Numbered from the stretch's first letter, positions 49,280 through 58,656 are shown. The stretch: DNA of 64,000 nucleotides from Alphaproteobacteria bacterium (GCA_030148665.1 JASBSZ010000015.1:123344-187343); one strand, 5' to 3'. The notes: a model not told the origin generated them from the sequence alone. A program made the numbers and translations.

Positions 49280-49316
49280 TTCGTCCTTTTCGTACTCATG
49301 TTCGTATTGTTTTCGT
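49280..49316. promoter_or_regulatory. array of four TTCGT repeats, GlpR operator candidate
   Basis: TTCGT occurs at 49280, 49289, 49301 and 49312 in the 313-base region between the divergent glpD operon and glpR. Some copies extend to ATGTTCGTA or GTTTTCGTT. DeoR-family GlpR proteins bind TTCG-containing half-sites in other bacteria. The array lies in the AT-rich part of the gap, where the glpD promoter is expected. No gene is present in the gap. Confidence 0.5.
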
Positions 49317-49483
49317 TTTTTGCATTTTTTCTGCTTTTCCCTGTGTTGCGAGCCGGCATGACAGCCGCGGCCAGGATGCACCCGTCCATGACCCGCCCGC
49401 CCCGGCGGTCGAGCAAAACCGCTTGACCGCCTTGCCGCGCGGTGCCTAACCTTGGGCCGACAGACATATTTCCGGCGGACCCT

Positions 49484-50263
49484 GTGGAGCTTTCCTATCG
49501 TCAACAGCAGATCCTGAATGCCGCGCGCAAGGCGGGCCGGGTCGAGGTCGAGGCGCTTTCGCTTGCGCTGGCGGTGACGCCGCAGACCATCCGGCGCGAC
49601 CTGAACGAGCTGTGCGCACGCGGGCTGCTGGCGCGCGTGCATGGCGGGGCGGTGCTGGAATCGGGAGTGGCGAACCTGGCCTACGAGGCGCGACGCCAGA
49701 TGGCCGCCGAGGTCAAGGAACGCATAGGCAGCCTCTGTGCCGCGGCAATCCCGGATGATGCCTCTCTTTTCATCAATATTGGCACCACGACCGAGGCGGT
49801 TGCCCGCGCGCTGGGAAACCGGCGCGACCTGCTGGTCATTACCAACAACCTGAATGTCGCCAACATCATGGCCGCCAACCCCCATTGCGATGTCGTCGTG
49901 ACCGGCGGCATGTTGCGGCGCTCGGACGGGGGGCTGGTCGGGGAATCGGCAATCGACATGGTGCAGCAGTTCAAGGCCGATTTCGCGGTGATCGGTGCCT
50001 CGGCCATAGACGAGGACGGCACGCTGCTGGATTTCGACTATCGCGAGGTGCGCGTTGCCAAGGCGATCATCGCCAATGCGCGGCGCACCTTTCTGGTGGC
50101 CGACAGCTCCAAGTTCACCCGCTCGGCCCCGGTCAGGATCACCGACATGGGCAGTATCGACGCCTTTTTCACCGATCATGTGCCGTCCGCGGCATTGCGC
50201 GAGGTATGCCATCAGCAGGGGGTCGCGCTTCATGAAACCGATCCCGAGGAAAACCGCGCTTGA
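49484..50263 (+). CDS. glpR: DeoR family regulator of glycerol-3-phosphate metabolism
   Basis: The 259-residue repressor has an N-terminal winged helix (LSYRQQQILNAARKAGRVEVEALSLALAVTPQTIRRDLNEL), a GLLARVHGGAV wing and a C-terminal sugar-phosphate-binding DeoRC domain. In this family glycerol-3-phosphate releases the protein from DNA. Start GTG 49484 lies 9 residues before the first conserved motif. An upstream GTG at 49442 is possible. It is divergent from glpD-ugpBAEC and overlaps the HAD phosphatase gene. Confidence 0.9.
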   Translation: MELSYRQQQILNAARKAGRVEVEALSLALAVTPQTIRRDLNELCARGLLARVHGGAVLESGVANLAYEARRQMAAEVKERIGSLCAAAIPDDASLFINIGTTTEAVARALGNRRDLLVITNNLNVANIMAANPHCDVVVTGGMLRRSDGGLVGESAIDMVQQFKADFAVIGASAIDEDGTLLDFDYREVRVAKAIIANARRTFLVADSSKFTRSAPVRITDMGSIDAFFTDHVPSAALREVCHQQGVALHETDPEENRA

Positions 50264-51174
50264 GCGCCGCGGTCCGAGATGCCGCCTGGGCCTTTGCCCG
50301 CTACGAGGCCGTGCGCTGCACGCTCCCACGGGCCGATTTTCCCGGTGTGTCGCGCCAGGTTGCCGGGTTGGATGAACTGGCGGCGCGGTTCGATGTCTTT
50401 CTGCTCGATGCCTTTGGCGTGCTGAATGTCGGCGACGGCCCGATTGCGGGGGCGGTCGATGCGGTGAATCGTCTGCAGGCGATGGGCAGGCGGGTGATGG
50501 TGCTGACCAACGCGGCGACCAGTCCTGCGGATGCCGCCTTGCGGAAATACCGCGCGCTGGGTTTCGATCTGGACGCGTCGGATGTGGTGTCCAGCCGCGA
50601 TGCGCTGGTGCGGGAAATGGAGCGGCGGGCGGCGGGCGATCTGCTGTGGGGGGTCGCGGCCGCGTCGGATTCACAGGTGACCCGTCTGCCTGGCCGGACC
50701 CTTCTCCTGGGTGACGACGAGGGGGGATATGCCCGTGCCGACGGCTTTGTCCTGCTGAGTTCGGCCGAATGGTCGGACGCGCGCCAGCAGATGCTGATCG
50801 AGGCCCTGCGGCGCAGGCCGCGCCCGGTTCTGGTGGGAAATCCCGATATCGTTGCCCCGCGCGAGGGCGGTCTTTCGCTGGAGCCCGGCCACTTCGCGCA
50901 TGAGCTGGCACGGGAATGTGGGGTCGAGCCGGTTTTTTTCGGCAAGCCATTTTCCAATATCTATGCGCTGGCGCTCGCCCGGCTGGGCGGCGGGGTCGAT
51001 CCGGCCCGGGTGCTGGCGGTGGGCGACACCTTGCACACCGATGTGCTGGGCGGTGCGGCGGCCGGGCTGCGCACCGCACTGGTCACCGATCACGGGCTGT
51101 TTGCGGGGCTTGACGTGGCGCCGTTCATCGCGCGTGCCGGCATCCGGCCCGATTTCATCCTGCCTTCGATCTGA
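50260..51174 (+). CDS. HAD superfamily IIA phosphatase (TIGR01459-like)
   Basis: The 304-residue cytosolic protein has a HAD core. Motif 1 is DVFLLDAFGVLNVG, motif 2 has the Thr of VLTNAAT, and motif 4 is AVGDTLHTDVLGG. The second Asp of the usual DxD is replaced by Phe, as in the DxFGV/DxWGV subgroup. It starts at TTG 50260, overlapping the glpR stop, with GAGGAAA upstream. Position next to glpR suggests a phosphatase acting on glycerol phosphate or a related sugar phosphate. The 3' end overlaps the convergent BKACE gene by 20 bases. Confidence 0.85.
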   Translation: MSAAVRDAAWAFARYEAVRCTLPRADFPGVSRQVAGLDELAARFDVFLLDAFGVLNVGDGPIAGAVDAVNRLQAMGRRVMVLTNAATSPADAALRKYRALGFDLDASDVVSSRDALVREMERRAAGDLLWGVAAASDSQVTRLPGRTLLLGDDEGGYARADGFVLLSSAEWSDARQQMLIEALRRRPRPVLVGNPDIVAPREGGLSLEPGHFAHELARECGVEPVFFGKPFSNIYALALARLGGGVDPARVLAVGDTLHTDVLGGAAAGLRTALVTDHGLFAGLDVAPFIARAGIRPDFILPSI

Positions 51175-51964
51175 GGGCGGTATCGGTGTTGCCAAGGGGC
51201 GGTTGTGCCGTCAGTCGGCGGATCTCGCCTACCCGCGCGGCATTGTCGCGCGCAAGGCTTCCGTCGCGCATCCAGAACCCGTTTTCAAACCCGACGCGCA
51301 GTTTTCCCCCGGCGGCATGGGCGGCAATCAGGCAGTCGGTCTCGGCACGACCAAAGGCACAGACCATCCAGTCGGGCGAAATGGCGGCCTCGGCCATGGA
51401 GGTCAGGAACGGCGCCAGCATTGCGGGTGTCGCGTCGCGGCCGTCGTGGCCGCCCAGGACGAAAAGCAGTTGCAGCCGCGGGTCCGAGACCTCGCCCGGC
51501 CCCAGCATGTGGGCCAGCGCCATCATCTCGGATGCGTCATAGAGGATGTATTGTATCGCGATGCCGCGGGCGCGCGCGGCCATGTGCATGCGCCGTGCGG
51601 CTGCAATGTCGCCGTCGGCGGTGATCTCGCGCAGGGCAACGGAAACCAGTCTCGCGCGCGTTTGCAGGGGCAGGGCGCGTTGAAAGGCGGGGTCGTACAG
51701 GCCACGTGATTCGGTCGTGATCTGGACCGCCATGCCCGGAACCGCCCGGCCAAGCGCGGCGAGCGCCTCGTCATAGAGACCCGCGTCGAGGACGTGTTCG
51801 CCCTTGCTGTCGCGCAGATGCAGATGCAGCCCGTCCGCGCCCGCCGCGGCGCAGGCGCGGGCGGTCTCGATGATCTGGGGCAGGGTCACCGGCAGGGCAG
51901 GGTGGTCGGCACGCGTGAGGCGCGCGCCATTGGGGGCGACCATCAGCGCGGGCAGAGGGTTCAC
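51155..51964 (-). CDS. beta-keto acid cleavage enzyme (BKACE, DUF849)
   Basis: The 269-residue TIM-barrel protein has the zinc motif HLHLRD (around residues 47-52) and the later RVGFENGFWMRDGSLARDNAARV segment, with its Glu ligand. BKACE enzymes split a beta-keto acid with acetyl-CoA, giving acetoacetate and a new CoA ester; the founding case is 3-keto-5-aminohexanoate in lysine fermentation. It overlaps the aminotransferase gene by 4 bases, so the two are translated together, and the aminotransferase could produce its keto acid. The actual substrate is unknown. Confidence 0.88.
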   Translation of the reverse strand: MNPLPALMVAPNGARLTRADHPALPVTLPQIIETARACAAAGADGLHLHLRDSKGEHVLDAGLYDEALAALGRAVPGMAVQITTESRGLYDPAFQRALPLQTRARLVSVALREITADGDIAAARRMHMAARARGIAIQYILYDASEMMALAHMLGPGEVSDPRLQLLFVLGGHDGRDATPAMLAPFLTSMAEAAISPDWMVCAFGRAETDCLIAAHAAGGKLRVGFENGFWMRDGSLARDNAARVGEIRRLTAQPPLGNTDTALRSKAG

Positions 51965-53280
51965 AGTACCTGCTCCAGTGCCAGACCCAGCTTGGCGACG
52001 ATTTCGTCGATATGGCTTTCTTCCATGATGAAAGGTGGCGCCAGCAGCACATGGTCGCCGCGCTGCCCGTCGATGGTGCCGCCCATCGGGTAGCAGATCA
52101 GCCCGGCATCGAAGGCCGCGGCCTTGAGGCGCGCGGCGACGCGCAGGGCGGGGTCGAACGGTTCCTTCGTCGCCCGGTCGGCAACCAGCTCCAGCCCCAG
52201 GAACAGGCCGCGGCCGCGAATGTCACCGACATGGGGATGGTCGCCAAAGGCGTCTTGCAGCGCCTCGCGCAGCGCCGCGCCCATCGGGGCGACGCGCGCA
52301 AGCACCCCGTCATCGAGCAGCCGCCCCAGCACCGCCAGCGCCGCTGCCGCCGCAACCGGGTGGCCCATGTAGGTATGCCCGTGCTGGAAAAAGCCCGAGC
52401 CGTTCTCGATGGCGTCATAGATGCGCGCGCTGCACAGCATGGCACCGATCGGCTGGTATCCCGCGCCCAGCCCCTTGGCCACGGTGGTGATGTCGGGGCT
52501 GATGCCCTCCTGTTCGATGGCAAACAGCGTCCCCGTGCGCCCCATGCCGCACATCACTTCGTCAAGGATCAGGAGCACCCCGTATCGGTCGCAGATCTCG
52601 CGGATGCGCCGGAAATAGCCGGGAACGGGCGGCACCGCGCCCATGGTGGCGCCGACGACCGGCTCGGCGACGAATGCCATCACCGTCTCGGGGCCGAGGC
52701 GCAGGATCTCGGTCTCCAGTTCGTCGGCAACGCGGCGGCCGTAATCCGTGGCGCTTTCGCCCTCGCTGCGGCCACGATATTCGTAGCAGGGAGCGACATG
52801 GCTGGTCTCGATCAACAGCGGGTCGAACTGCCTGCGGCGCCACATGTTGCCACCCGTTGCCAGCGCGCCCAGGGTGTTGCCGTGATAGCTCTGGCGCCGG
52901 GCGATGACATGGCGGCGCCGGGGTTCTCCGATCTCGACGAAATACTGGCGCGCCAGCTTGATCGCCGCCTCGACCGCCTCGGAGCCGCCCGAGACCAGAT
53001 AGACCCGTTCGATTCCCTCGGGCGCGTTTTCGGCCAGCCGGTCTGCCAGTGCCTCGGCAGGCCGCGAGGTGAAGAACGAGGTATGTGCAAAGGCGACCGA
53101 ATCGAGTTGAGCCCTGATCGCCGCGCGCACCTTTTCATCGCTGTGGCCCAGGCAGGAAACGGCGGCGCCACCCGAGCCATCGAAATACTGCCTGCCCGAT
53201 TCGTCGTAGAGGTAAACCCCCGCGCCGCGCGCGACGACCGGGGGCAAGACCTTGGTATGGCGGGGAAAAATATGGCCCAT
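51961..53280 (-). CDS. class III PLP-dependent aminotransferase
   Basis: The 439-residue protein is a class III omega-aminotransferase. The PLP-lysine motif is VAKGLGAGYQPIGAML. An upstream LILDEVMCGMGRTG contains the Asp that holds the pyridine nitrogen, and VSGGSEAVEAAIKLARQY binds the phosphate. The start ATG 53280 (MGHIFPRHTK) fits family alignments, while a longer in-frame start at 53424 would cover the promoter and is rejected. It forms an operon with BKACE. The substrate may be an amine, an amino acid or a beta-amino acid. Confidence 0.9.
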   Translation of the reverse strand: MGHIFPRHTKVLPPVVARGAGVYLYDESGRQYFDGSGGAAVSCLGHSDEKVRAAIRAQLDSVAFAHTSFFTSRPAEALADRLAENAPEGIERVYLVSGGSEAVEAAIKLARQYFVEIGEPRRRHVIARRQSYHGNTLGALATGGNMWRRRQFDPLLIETSHVAPCYEYRGRSEGESATDYGRRVADELETEILRLGPETVMAFVAEPVVGATMGAVPPVPGYFRRIREICDRYGVLLILDEVMCGMGRTGTLFAIEQEGISPDITTVAKGLGAGYQPIGAMLCSARIYDAIENGSGFFQHGHTYMGHPVAAAAALAVLGRLLDDGVLARVAPMGAALREALQDAFGDHPHVGDIRGRGLFLGLELVADRATKEPFDPALRVAARLKAAAFDAGLICYPMGGTIDGQRGDHVLLAPPFIMEESHIDEIVAKLGLALEQVL

Positions 53281-53343
53281 CTCGTGGTGCTGCCCTGTTG
53301 TTGCCCCGTTCGGGGCGATTGATCCGCTGTGATGCTGACAGAA

Positions 53344-53371
53344 ATGATACATATGTTTCAATAATTGACAA
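53344..53371 (-). promoter_or_regulatory. promoter of the aminotransferase-BKACE operon with overlapping palindrome
   Basis: On the minus strand TTGTCA (53366-53371) and TATCAT (53344-53349), 16 bases apart, form a good promoter. A 16-base near-palindrome (TGATACATATGTTTCA, 53345-53360, one mismatched pair) covers the -10 box. It lies between the aminotransferase gene and the divergent RpiR gene and is a natural RpiR operator candidate. Confidence 0.5.
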
Positions 53372-53417
53372 TCACTAAAACGTATGAAAAATTGCCCCTG
53401 TCGTGACGGGAGGAACC

Positions 53418-54299
53418 ATGCCACAGGCCGACAGCGTCGAGGACAGGCTCGAGGACAGGATTGCTGCGCAATACGCCCATCTCAGCAGCAAGCTGAGGGA
53501 TGCGGCCGATTTCGTGGCGACCAACCCGGTCGAGGTGGCAACCCGCAGCCTGCGGTCGATTTCGGGCAGCAGCGGCCTTGCCCCGGCGACGTTTTCCCGC
53601 CTCGCCCGCGCGCTGGGGTTCGAATCCTATGAAGAGATGCGCGAACTTTCGCGCGTCGCCGTGGGACGTCAGTACACCTCGTTTTCCGAGCGCGTCAGCC
53701 GCCTTCAGGCCGAGGATCGCGCCACCGACACACCCTTTCTGATGCGACAGGCCCAGGCCTGTATCGAAAACATCGGTGCGCTGAGCGGGATGATCGACCA
53801 GGGCAGGCTGGAACAGGCGGTCGCCCATCTGCACGCGGCGCAGCGCAAGGTCTTGTTCGGGGCGTTCGGTTCGACCGGGATCGTCGAATATTTCGCCTAT
53901 CTGGGAAACTATTTCTCGCCGGGCTGGCAGGTTGCGGGGCGCAGCGGCGCATCGATCAGTACCGCGGTGGCCGAGCTGGACGAACGCGATGCGCTGGTGG
54001 TGATCACCAAGCCGCCCTTTGCGCGCCGCGCCGTCATGGCCGCCGAGATGGGGCACGAGCAGGGCGCCTATGTCATCGTCATCACCGATACCCATGCCTG
54101 CCCCGCGCTGGCCAATGCCGATGCCGGATTCATCCTGGCAACCGACAGCCCCCAATTCTTTTCTTCCTATTCCGCCACCGTCGTGCTGATCGAGACCATG
54201 ATCGGCATGCTGGTCTCGCGCGCCGGCGACAATGCCCGGTCGCGAATCCAGGAGGTGGAGGACCGCAATCGCCGCCTGCAGGAATTCTGGGCGGAGTAA
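53418..54299 (+). CDS. RpiR/MurR family transcriptional regulator
   Basis: The 293-residue protein has an N-terminal helix-turn-helix domain (about 15-90; [20 protein letters not shown] is the recognition unit) and a C-terminal SIS domain (about 125-280), which in this family binds a phosphosugar or other small ligand. ATG 53418 has GGAGG six bases upstream. It is divergent from the aminotransferase-BKACE operon and directly upstream of a TRAP transporter, so it probably controls both. Confidence 0.9.
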   Translation: MPQADSVEDRLEDRIAAQYAHLSSKLRDAADFVATNPVEVATRSLRSISGSSGLAPATFSRLARALGFESYEEMRELSRVAVGRQYTSFSERVSRLQAEDRATDTPFLMRQAQACIENIGALSGMIDQGRLEQAVAHLHAAQRKVLFGAFGSTGIVEYFAYLGNYFSPGWQVAGRSGASISTAVAELDERDALVVITKPPFARRAVMAAEMGHEQGAYVIVITDTHACPALANADAGFILATDSPQFFSSYSATVVLIETMIGMLVSRAGDNARSRIQEVEDRNRRLQEFWAE

Positions 54300-54352
54300 C
54301 CCCGCAATCGAGCACTTTCCGAAGCCAAACCAAACCAAGGGAGTACAACAAC

Positions 54353-55321
54353 ATGTTGAAACAGATCAAAATAGCGGCAACCGTCGCTACGGCGATGATG
54401 TTGAGCGCGCCGATGGCCGGCGCCGAGACATTCATCACCATCGGCACCGGCGGTGTGACCGGCGTCTATTATCCGACCGGGGGCGCGATCTGCCGTCTGG
54501 TCAACAAGATGCGCAAGGATACCGGCATCCGCTGCTCGGTCGAATCCACCGGCGGGTCGATCTACAACCTGAACACCATCCGCGAGGGCGAGCTGGAATT
54601 CGGCGTGGCCCAGTCGGACTGGCAGTATCACGCCTATAACGGCACCTCGAAATTCAAGGACAAGGGACCGTTCAAGGATCTGCGCGCAGTGTTCTCGATC
54701 CACCCCGAGCCCTTTACCGTGGTGGCACGTGCCGATTCCGGCATCAAGACCTTTGCCGACCTCAAGGGCAAGCGCGTCAATATCGGCAACCCCGGATCGG
54801 GCCAGCGCGGCACCATGGAAGTGCTGATGAAGGCGCTGGGCTGGACGACCAAGGACTTTGCCCTTGCGACCGAGCTGAAGGCGTCTGAACAGTCCGCCGC
54901 CCTGTGCGACAACCAGATCGACGCCATGGTCTATACCGTCGGCCACCCGTCCGGCTCGATCCAGGAGGCCACCACCTCGTGTGATGCGGTGCTGGTCAAT
55001 GTCCAAGGCCCGGCCGTTGACAAGCTGGTCAAGGAAAACTCGTTCTACCGCTATGCCACCATTCCCGGCGGCATGTATCGCGGTAACCCGAACGACGTCA
55101 AAACCTTTGGCGTCGGTGCGACTCTGGTGACCTCGGCCAAGGTGCCGGAAAAGGTCGTCTACACGGTCGTCAAGGCAGTGTTCGACAATTTCGACGACTT
55201 CAAGAAACTGCACCCGGCATTTGCCATTCTCGATCCTCAGCAGATGATCAAGGACGGCCTGTCGGCACCGTTGCATCCCGGTGCGATCAAGTATTACAAG
55301 GAGCGCGGCTGGCTGAAGTAA
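54353..55321 (+). CDS. TAXI family TRAP transporter solute-binding protein
   Basis: The 322-residue periplasmic protein has a signal peptide (cleavage near AGA-ET). The mature start [26 protein letters not shown] is the classic TAXI opening. [20 protein letters not shown] is the central motif. TAXI proteins bind small organic acids such as glutamate or other dicarboxylates, but no specificity rule is visible. The gene is followed by a terminator-like hairpin before the permease gene. Confidence 0.93.
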   Translation: MLKQIKIAATVATAMMLSAPMAGAETFITIGTGGVTGVYYPTGGAICRLVNKMRKDTGIRCSVESTGGSIYNLNTIREGELEFGVAQSDWQYHAYNGTSKFKDKGPFKDLRAVFSIHPEPFTVVARADSGIKTFADLKGKRVNIGNPGSGQRGTMEVLMKALGWTTKDFALATELKASEQSAALCDNQIDAMVYTVGHPSGSIQEATTSCDAVLVNVQGPAVDKLVKENSFYRYATIPGGMYRGNPNDVKTFGVGATLVTSAKVPEKVVYTVVKAVFDNFDDFKKLHPAFAILDPQQMIKDGLSAPLHPGAIKYYKERGWLK

Positions 55322-55340
55322 GAGCCAGACAGAACCGGAA

Positions 55341-55366
55341 GGGGGGCCTCGCGCCCCCCCTCTTTT
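55341..55366 (+). terminator. terminator or attenuator between binding protein and permease
   Basis: GGGGGGC (55341-55347) pairs with GCCCCCC (55353-55359) over a 5-base loop and is followed by CTCTTTTC. Partial termination here would give more binding protein than permease. Confidence 0.7.
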
Positions 55367-55499
55367 CGCGCCGGGTGATGGTGATGTCGCCGGCGCGTCA
55401 AACCGGCCGGAGACCCGCCCAAGCATGGCACGCGCAAGGGGTCGGATCCGGCAAGAAACTGGTTTCGCGCATGCGGGATGATCCTGGGGGACACGAGCG

Positions 55500-58109
55500 A
55501 TGAACACCGCTACATCCGATGACAAACAGCTTTCGGAAGACGAATTGCAGGCCCTGGTCGCGGCCTCGGATTCCGGGGCGCGCAATCCGCACGGGCCGGT
55601 CGGGACCTTTCTGGCCGGCATTGCCATCCTGTGGTCCGTGTTCCAGGTGATTCTGGCCTCGCCCCTGGCAAACTATGTCCTGCCCGGCGACCTGATCAAC
55701 AATGCGCGCCAGATCCATCTGGCCTTTGCCATCTTTCTGGCCTTTGCCGCCTATCCGGCGCTGCGCTCGAGCCCTCGCGATCACATTCCCGTACAGGACT
55801 GGATCCTGGGCATCCTCGGCGCCTACATCGCGCTTTACGGATTCATATTCTATACCAAGCTGGTCGATGCCGGCGGTCTGGCGGACGACACCGACAAGTG
55901 GTTTGCCCTGGTCGGCCTGTTGATCCTGTTCGAGGCCGCGCGGCGTTCCCTTGGCCCGGCCATGGCGGCAATCGCCATCATCTTTCTGGCCTATGTGTTC
56001 TTTGGCGCATCCGACTGGGTGCCCGAGGTCATCCGCTGGAAGGGTGCCAGCCTGAAAAAGGCCATGAGCCACATGTGGATCACATCCGAAGGGGTGTTCG
56101 GCATCGCGCTGGGCGTGTCCACGAAATTCGTGTTCCTGTTTGTGCTGTTCGGCGCCCTGCTGGAAAAGGCCGGCGCGGGCAACTATTTCATCAAGCTGGC
56201 CTTTGGCGCGCTGGGCCATCTGCGCGGCGGCCCGGCCAAGGCGGCGGTCGTGGGTTCGGCCGCGACGGGGCTGATTTCGGGCTCGTCGATTGCCAATGTG
56301 GTGACCACCGGCACCTTCACCATCCCGTTGATGAAGCGCGTGGGCTTTACCCCCGAACAGGCCGGCTCGGTCGAGGTGGCCAGTTCGGTCAACGGCCAGA
56401 TCATGCCCCCCGTCATGGGGGCGGCCGCCTTCCTGATGGTCGAATATGTCGGTATCCCCTATGTCGAGGTGATTACCCGCGCCTTCCTGCCGGCGGCGAT
56501 TTCCTATGTGGCGCTGGTCTATATCGTCCATCTGGAGGCCGTGAAACGCAACATGCCGACCCTGGGCGACCGCACGGTGTCGCTGGCGCGCACGATCATG
56601 GGCATGTTCGTGTTTTTCCTGGCCTTTGCCGGCTTCAGCTATGGCATCCAGTACCCGGTGCGCTGGATCACCGCGCTGGTTCCCGAGGGGGCAACGTGGA
56701 TCCTGGTCGCGCTGGTGGCGCTGGCCTATCTGGCCCTGCTCAAGGTTGCCGCGGGGGTCGAGGATCTCGAGATGGACGATCCCAACGCGAAAGAGGTGCG
56801 CCTGCCCGATGTGGGCAAGATCTACAAGGCCGGGCTGCATTTCCTGATGCCTATCGTGGTGCTGGTCTATTTCCTGATGATCGAAAAGAAATCGCCGGGT
56901 CTTTCGGCCTTCTGGGCGACGGCGCTGCTGTTCGTGATCCTGCTCACCCAGCACCCGATCAAGGCGATCTTTCGCGGCGAAAGCGATTGGGTGAACAGCT
57001 TTGCGCGCGGCGGACGCGAACTGGTTGAGGGGTTGATCGACGGTGCGCGCAACATGATCGGCATCGGCCTGGCCACCGCCACCGCAGGCGTGATCGTCGG
57101 CACCGTCACGCTGACCGGGGTCGGGCAGGTGATGGCCGAGATGGTCGAATATGTCTCGGGCGGCAACCTGATCATCATGCTGATCTTTGTCGCCATCCTG
57201 TCGCTGATCCTGGGCATGGGGCTGCCGACCACGGCCAACTATATCGTGGTCTCGTCGCTGATGGCCGGGGTTGTCGTGCAGCTGGGCGCGCAGAACGGTC
57301 TGATCGTGCCCCTGATCGCGGTGCATCTGTTCGTGTTCTATTTCGGGATCATGGCGGATGTGACGCCACCTGTGGGGCTGGCCAGTTTCGCGGCCGCGGC
57401 GATATCGGGGGGCGATGCCATCAAGACCGGGTTTGTCGCCTTCTTCTATTCCCTGCGCACGGTGATCCTGCCCTTCATCTTCATCTTCAATACCGACATG
57501 CTGATGATCAACGTCACATGGTGGCAGGTGATCCTGGTCATCATCACCTCGGTGATCGCAGTGCTGGCATTCACCGCCGGCACCATGGGCCATTTCCTGA
57601 CCAGGAGCCGCATCTGGGAAAGCGTGGGCCTGCTGCTGGTGGCCTTCCTTCTGTTTCGTCCCGACTACGTCATGAACCGTATCCAGGCCCCCTATGATCC
57701 CATCAGCCCTGCCCGGCTGGAACAGGTGATCGGCAAGGCGCCCGTGGGCGAAGAGATCCGCATCCATGTGCGGGGGCCCGATTTCAACTCGGGCAAGATC
57801 AAGAAAAAGACCCTGCTGTTCAAGGTGCCTGCGGGCAAGGACGGCGCGGCGCGCCTCAGGGCCGAGGGGCTGACCCTGATTCCCGAGGGTGATATCGTCA
57901 AGCTGGATGAACCGTTCCCCGGCACACCGTTCTTTGACAAGATGACCGTGTTCGATTTCTACGGGGACGAGCCCGTCGTCGTGATCGCCGCCGAATCCAG
58001 GGCCGACCAGATGCCCAAGGAACTGGTGTTCATCCCGGCCCTGATACTGCTGGGGCTGATCATGATGGCCCAGCAGGCGCGCATCCGCAGGGAAGGAGTA
58101 ACGATATGA
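55500..58109 (+). CDS. TRAP transporter fused small and large permease subunits (DctQM type) with C-terminal DUF3394
   Basis: The 869-residue membrane protein fuses a short four-helix segment (about 40-160), equivalent to the Q subunit, with the large M subunit (about 180-710). Motifs in the large part include AATGLISGSSIANVVTTGTFTIPLMKR and MGLPTTANYIVVSSLMAG. After the last M helices, a soluble domain of about 120 residues (DUF3394-like) precedes one more helix. Fused permeases of this sort usually pair with TAXI binding proteins, which fits the upstream gene. It overlaps the stress protein gene by 4 bases. Confidence 0.92.
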   Translation: MNTATSDDKQLSEDELQALVAASDSGARNPHGPVGTFLAGIAILWSVFQVILASPLANYVLPGDLINNARQIHLAFAIFLAFAAYPALRSSPRDHIPVQDWILGILGAYIALYGFIFYTKLVDAGGLADDTDKWFALVGLLILFEAARRSLGPAMAAIAIIFLAYVFFGASDWVPEVIRWKGASLKKAMSHMWITSEGVFGIALGVSTKFVFLFVLFGALLEKAGAGNYFIKLAFGALGHLRGGPAKAAVVGSAATGLISGSSIANVVTTGTFTIPLMKRVGFTPEQAGSVEVASSVNGQIMPPVMGAAAFLMVEYVGIPYVEVITRAFLPAAISYVALVYIVHLEAVKRNMPTLGDRTVSLARTIMGMFVFFLAFAGFSYGIQYPVRWITALVPEGATWILVALVALAYLALLKVAAGVEDLEMDDPNAKEVRLPDVGKIYKAGLHFLMPIVVLVYFLMIEKKSPGLSAFWATALLFVILLTQHPIKAIFRGESDWVNSFARGGRELVEGLIDGARNMIGIGLATATAGVIVGTVTLTGVGQVMAEMVEYVSGGNLIIMLIFVAILSLILGMGLPTTANYIVVSSLMAGVVVQLGAQNGLIVPLIAVHLFVFYFGIMADVTPPVGLASFAAAAISGGDAIKTGFVAFFYSLRTVILPFIFIFNTDMLMINVTWWQVILVIITSVIAVLAFTAGTMGHFLTRSRIWESVGLLLVAFLLFRPDYVMNRIQAPYDPISPARLEQVIGKAPVGEEIRIHVRGPDFNSGKIKKKTLLFKVPAGKDGAARLRAEGLTLIPEGDIVKLDEPFPGTPFFDKMTVFDFYGDEPVVVIAAESRADQMPKELVFIPALILLGLIMMAQQARIRREGVTI

Positions 58110-58546
58110 GCAAGCCCATCCGACATGTCCTGTGCGCGATAGACATCACCCGGGACGAGATCGATCGCGCGGTTCTCGAGCGCGCCGGACGTCTGGCCGA
58201 GGTCGAGGGCGCCGGGATCGACGTGATTTCCGTTCTGCCCGATTTCGGCCTGCCGATGGTCAGTACCTATTTTCGCGAGGATTATCACCAAAAGGCGGTC
58301 GCCGAGGCGCGCGACCGCCTGACGGCCTTTGCCGGCGACGTGCTGGGGCCCGAGGTCAACGCGAATGTTCGCCATGTGGTGGCGACCGGCAGCATCTACG
58401 AGGAAATCCTGATCGCCGCCGATCGCGCCGGCAGCGATCTGATCGTGATCGGGGCGCACCGTCCCGATATTGCCGATTTCCTGCTGGGCCCCAATGCCGC
58501 GCGGGTGGTGCGGCATGCGAAATGTTCGGTCTACGTGGTCAGATAG
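58106..58546 (+). CDS. universal stress protein (UspA family)
   Basis: The 146-residue protein has the UspA alpha/beta fold with an ATP-type motif near the C-terminus (GAHRPDIADFLLGPNAARVVRHA, then CSVYVVR). It overlaps the TRAP permease stop (ATGA), as UspA proteins commonly do with TRAP transporters such as TeaABC-TeaD, where the protein regulates transport. A role in tuning this transporter is likely. Confidence 0.9.
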   Translation: MSKPIRHVLCAIDITRDEIDRAVLERAGRLAEVEGAGIDVISVLPDFGLPMVSTYFREDYHQKAVAEARDRLTAFAGDVLGPEVNANVRHVVATGSIYEEILIAADRAGSDLIVIGAHRPDIADFLLGPNAARVVRHAKCSVYVVR

Positions 58547-58656
58547 CCTGCGTGATCAGATAGCGCCCGTCACCCAGTGCCACGACCGGCGCGAAAGGGC
58601 CGAAATCGGGCCTGCCGCCCCGCGCAGGGGGCGGCGGTCGGTCGCGTCGGTCCCTC

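Noticed and set aside
53281..53424. Longer aminotransferase starting at 53424
   Set aside because: The added 48 residues cover the promoter and part of the divergent RpiR leader.
53621..53640. GGTTCGAATCC string resembling a tRNA T-arm
   Set aside because: It lies inside the RpiR coding sequence and no acceptor, D or anticodon arms flank it.
55398..57767. 789-codon minus-strand frame opposite the TRAP permease
   Set aside because: Codon bias and motifs support only the plus strand; the product has no recognisable domain.
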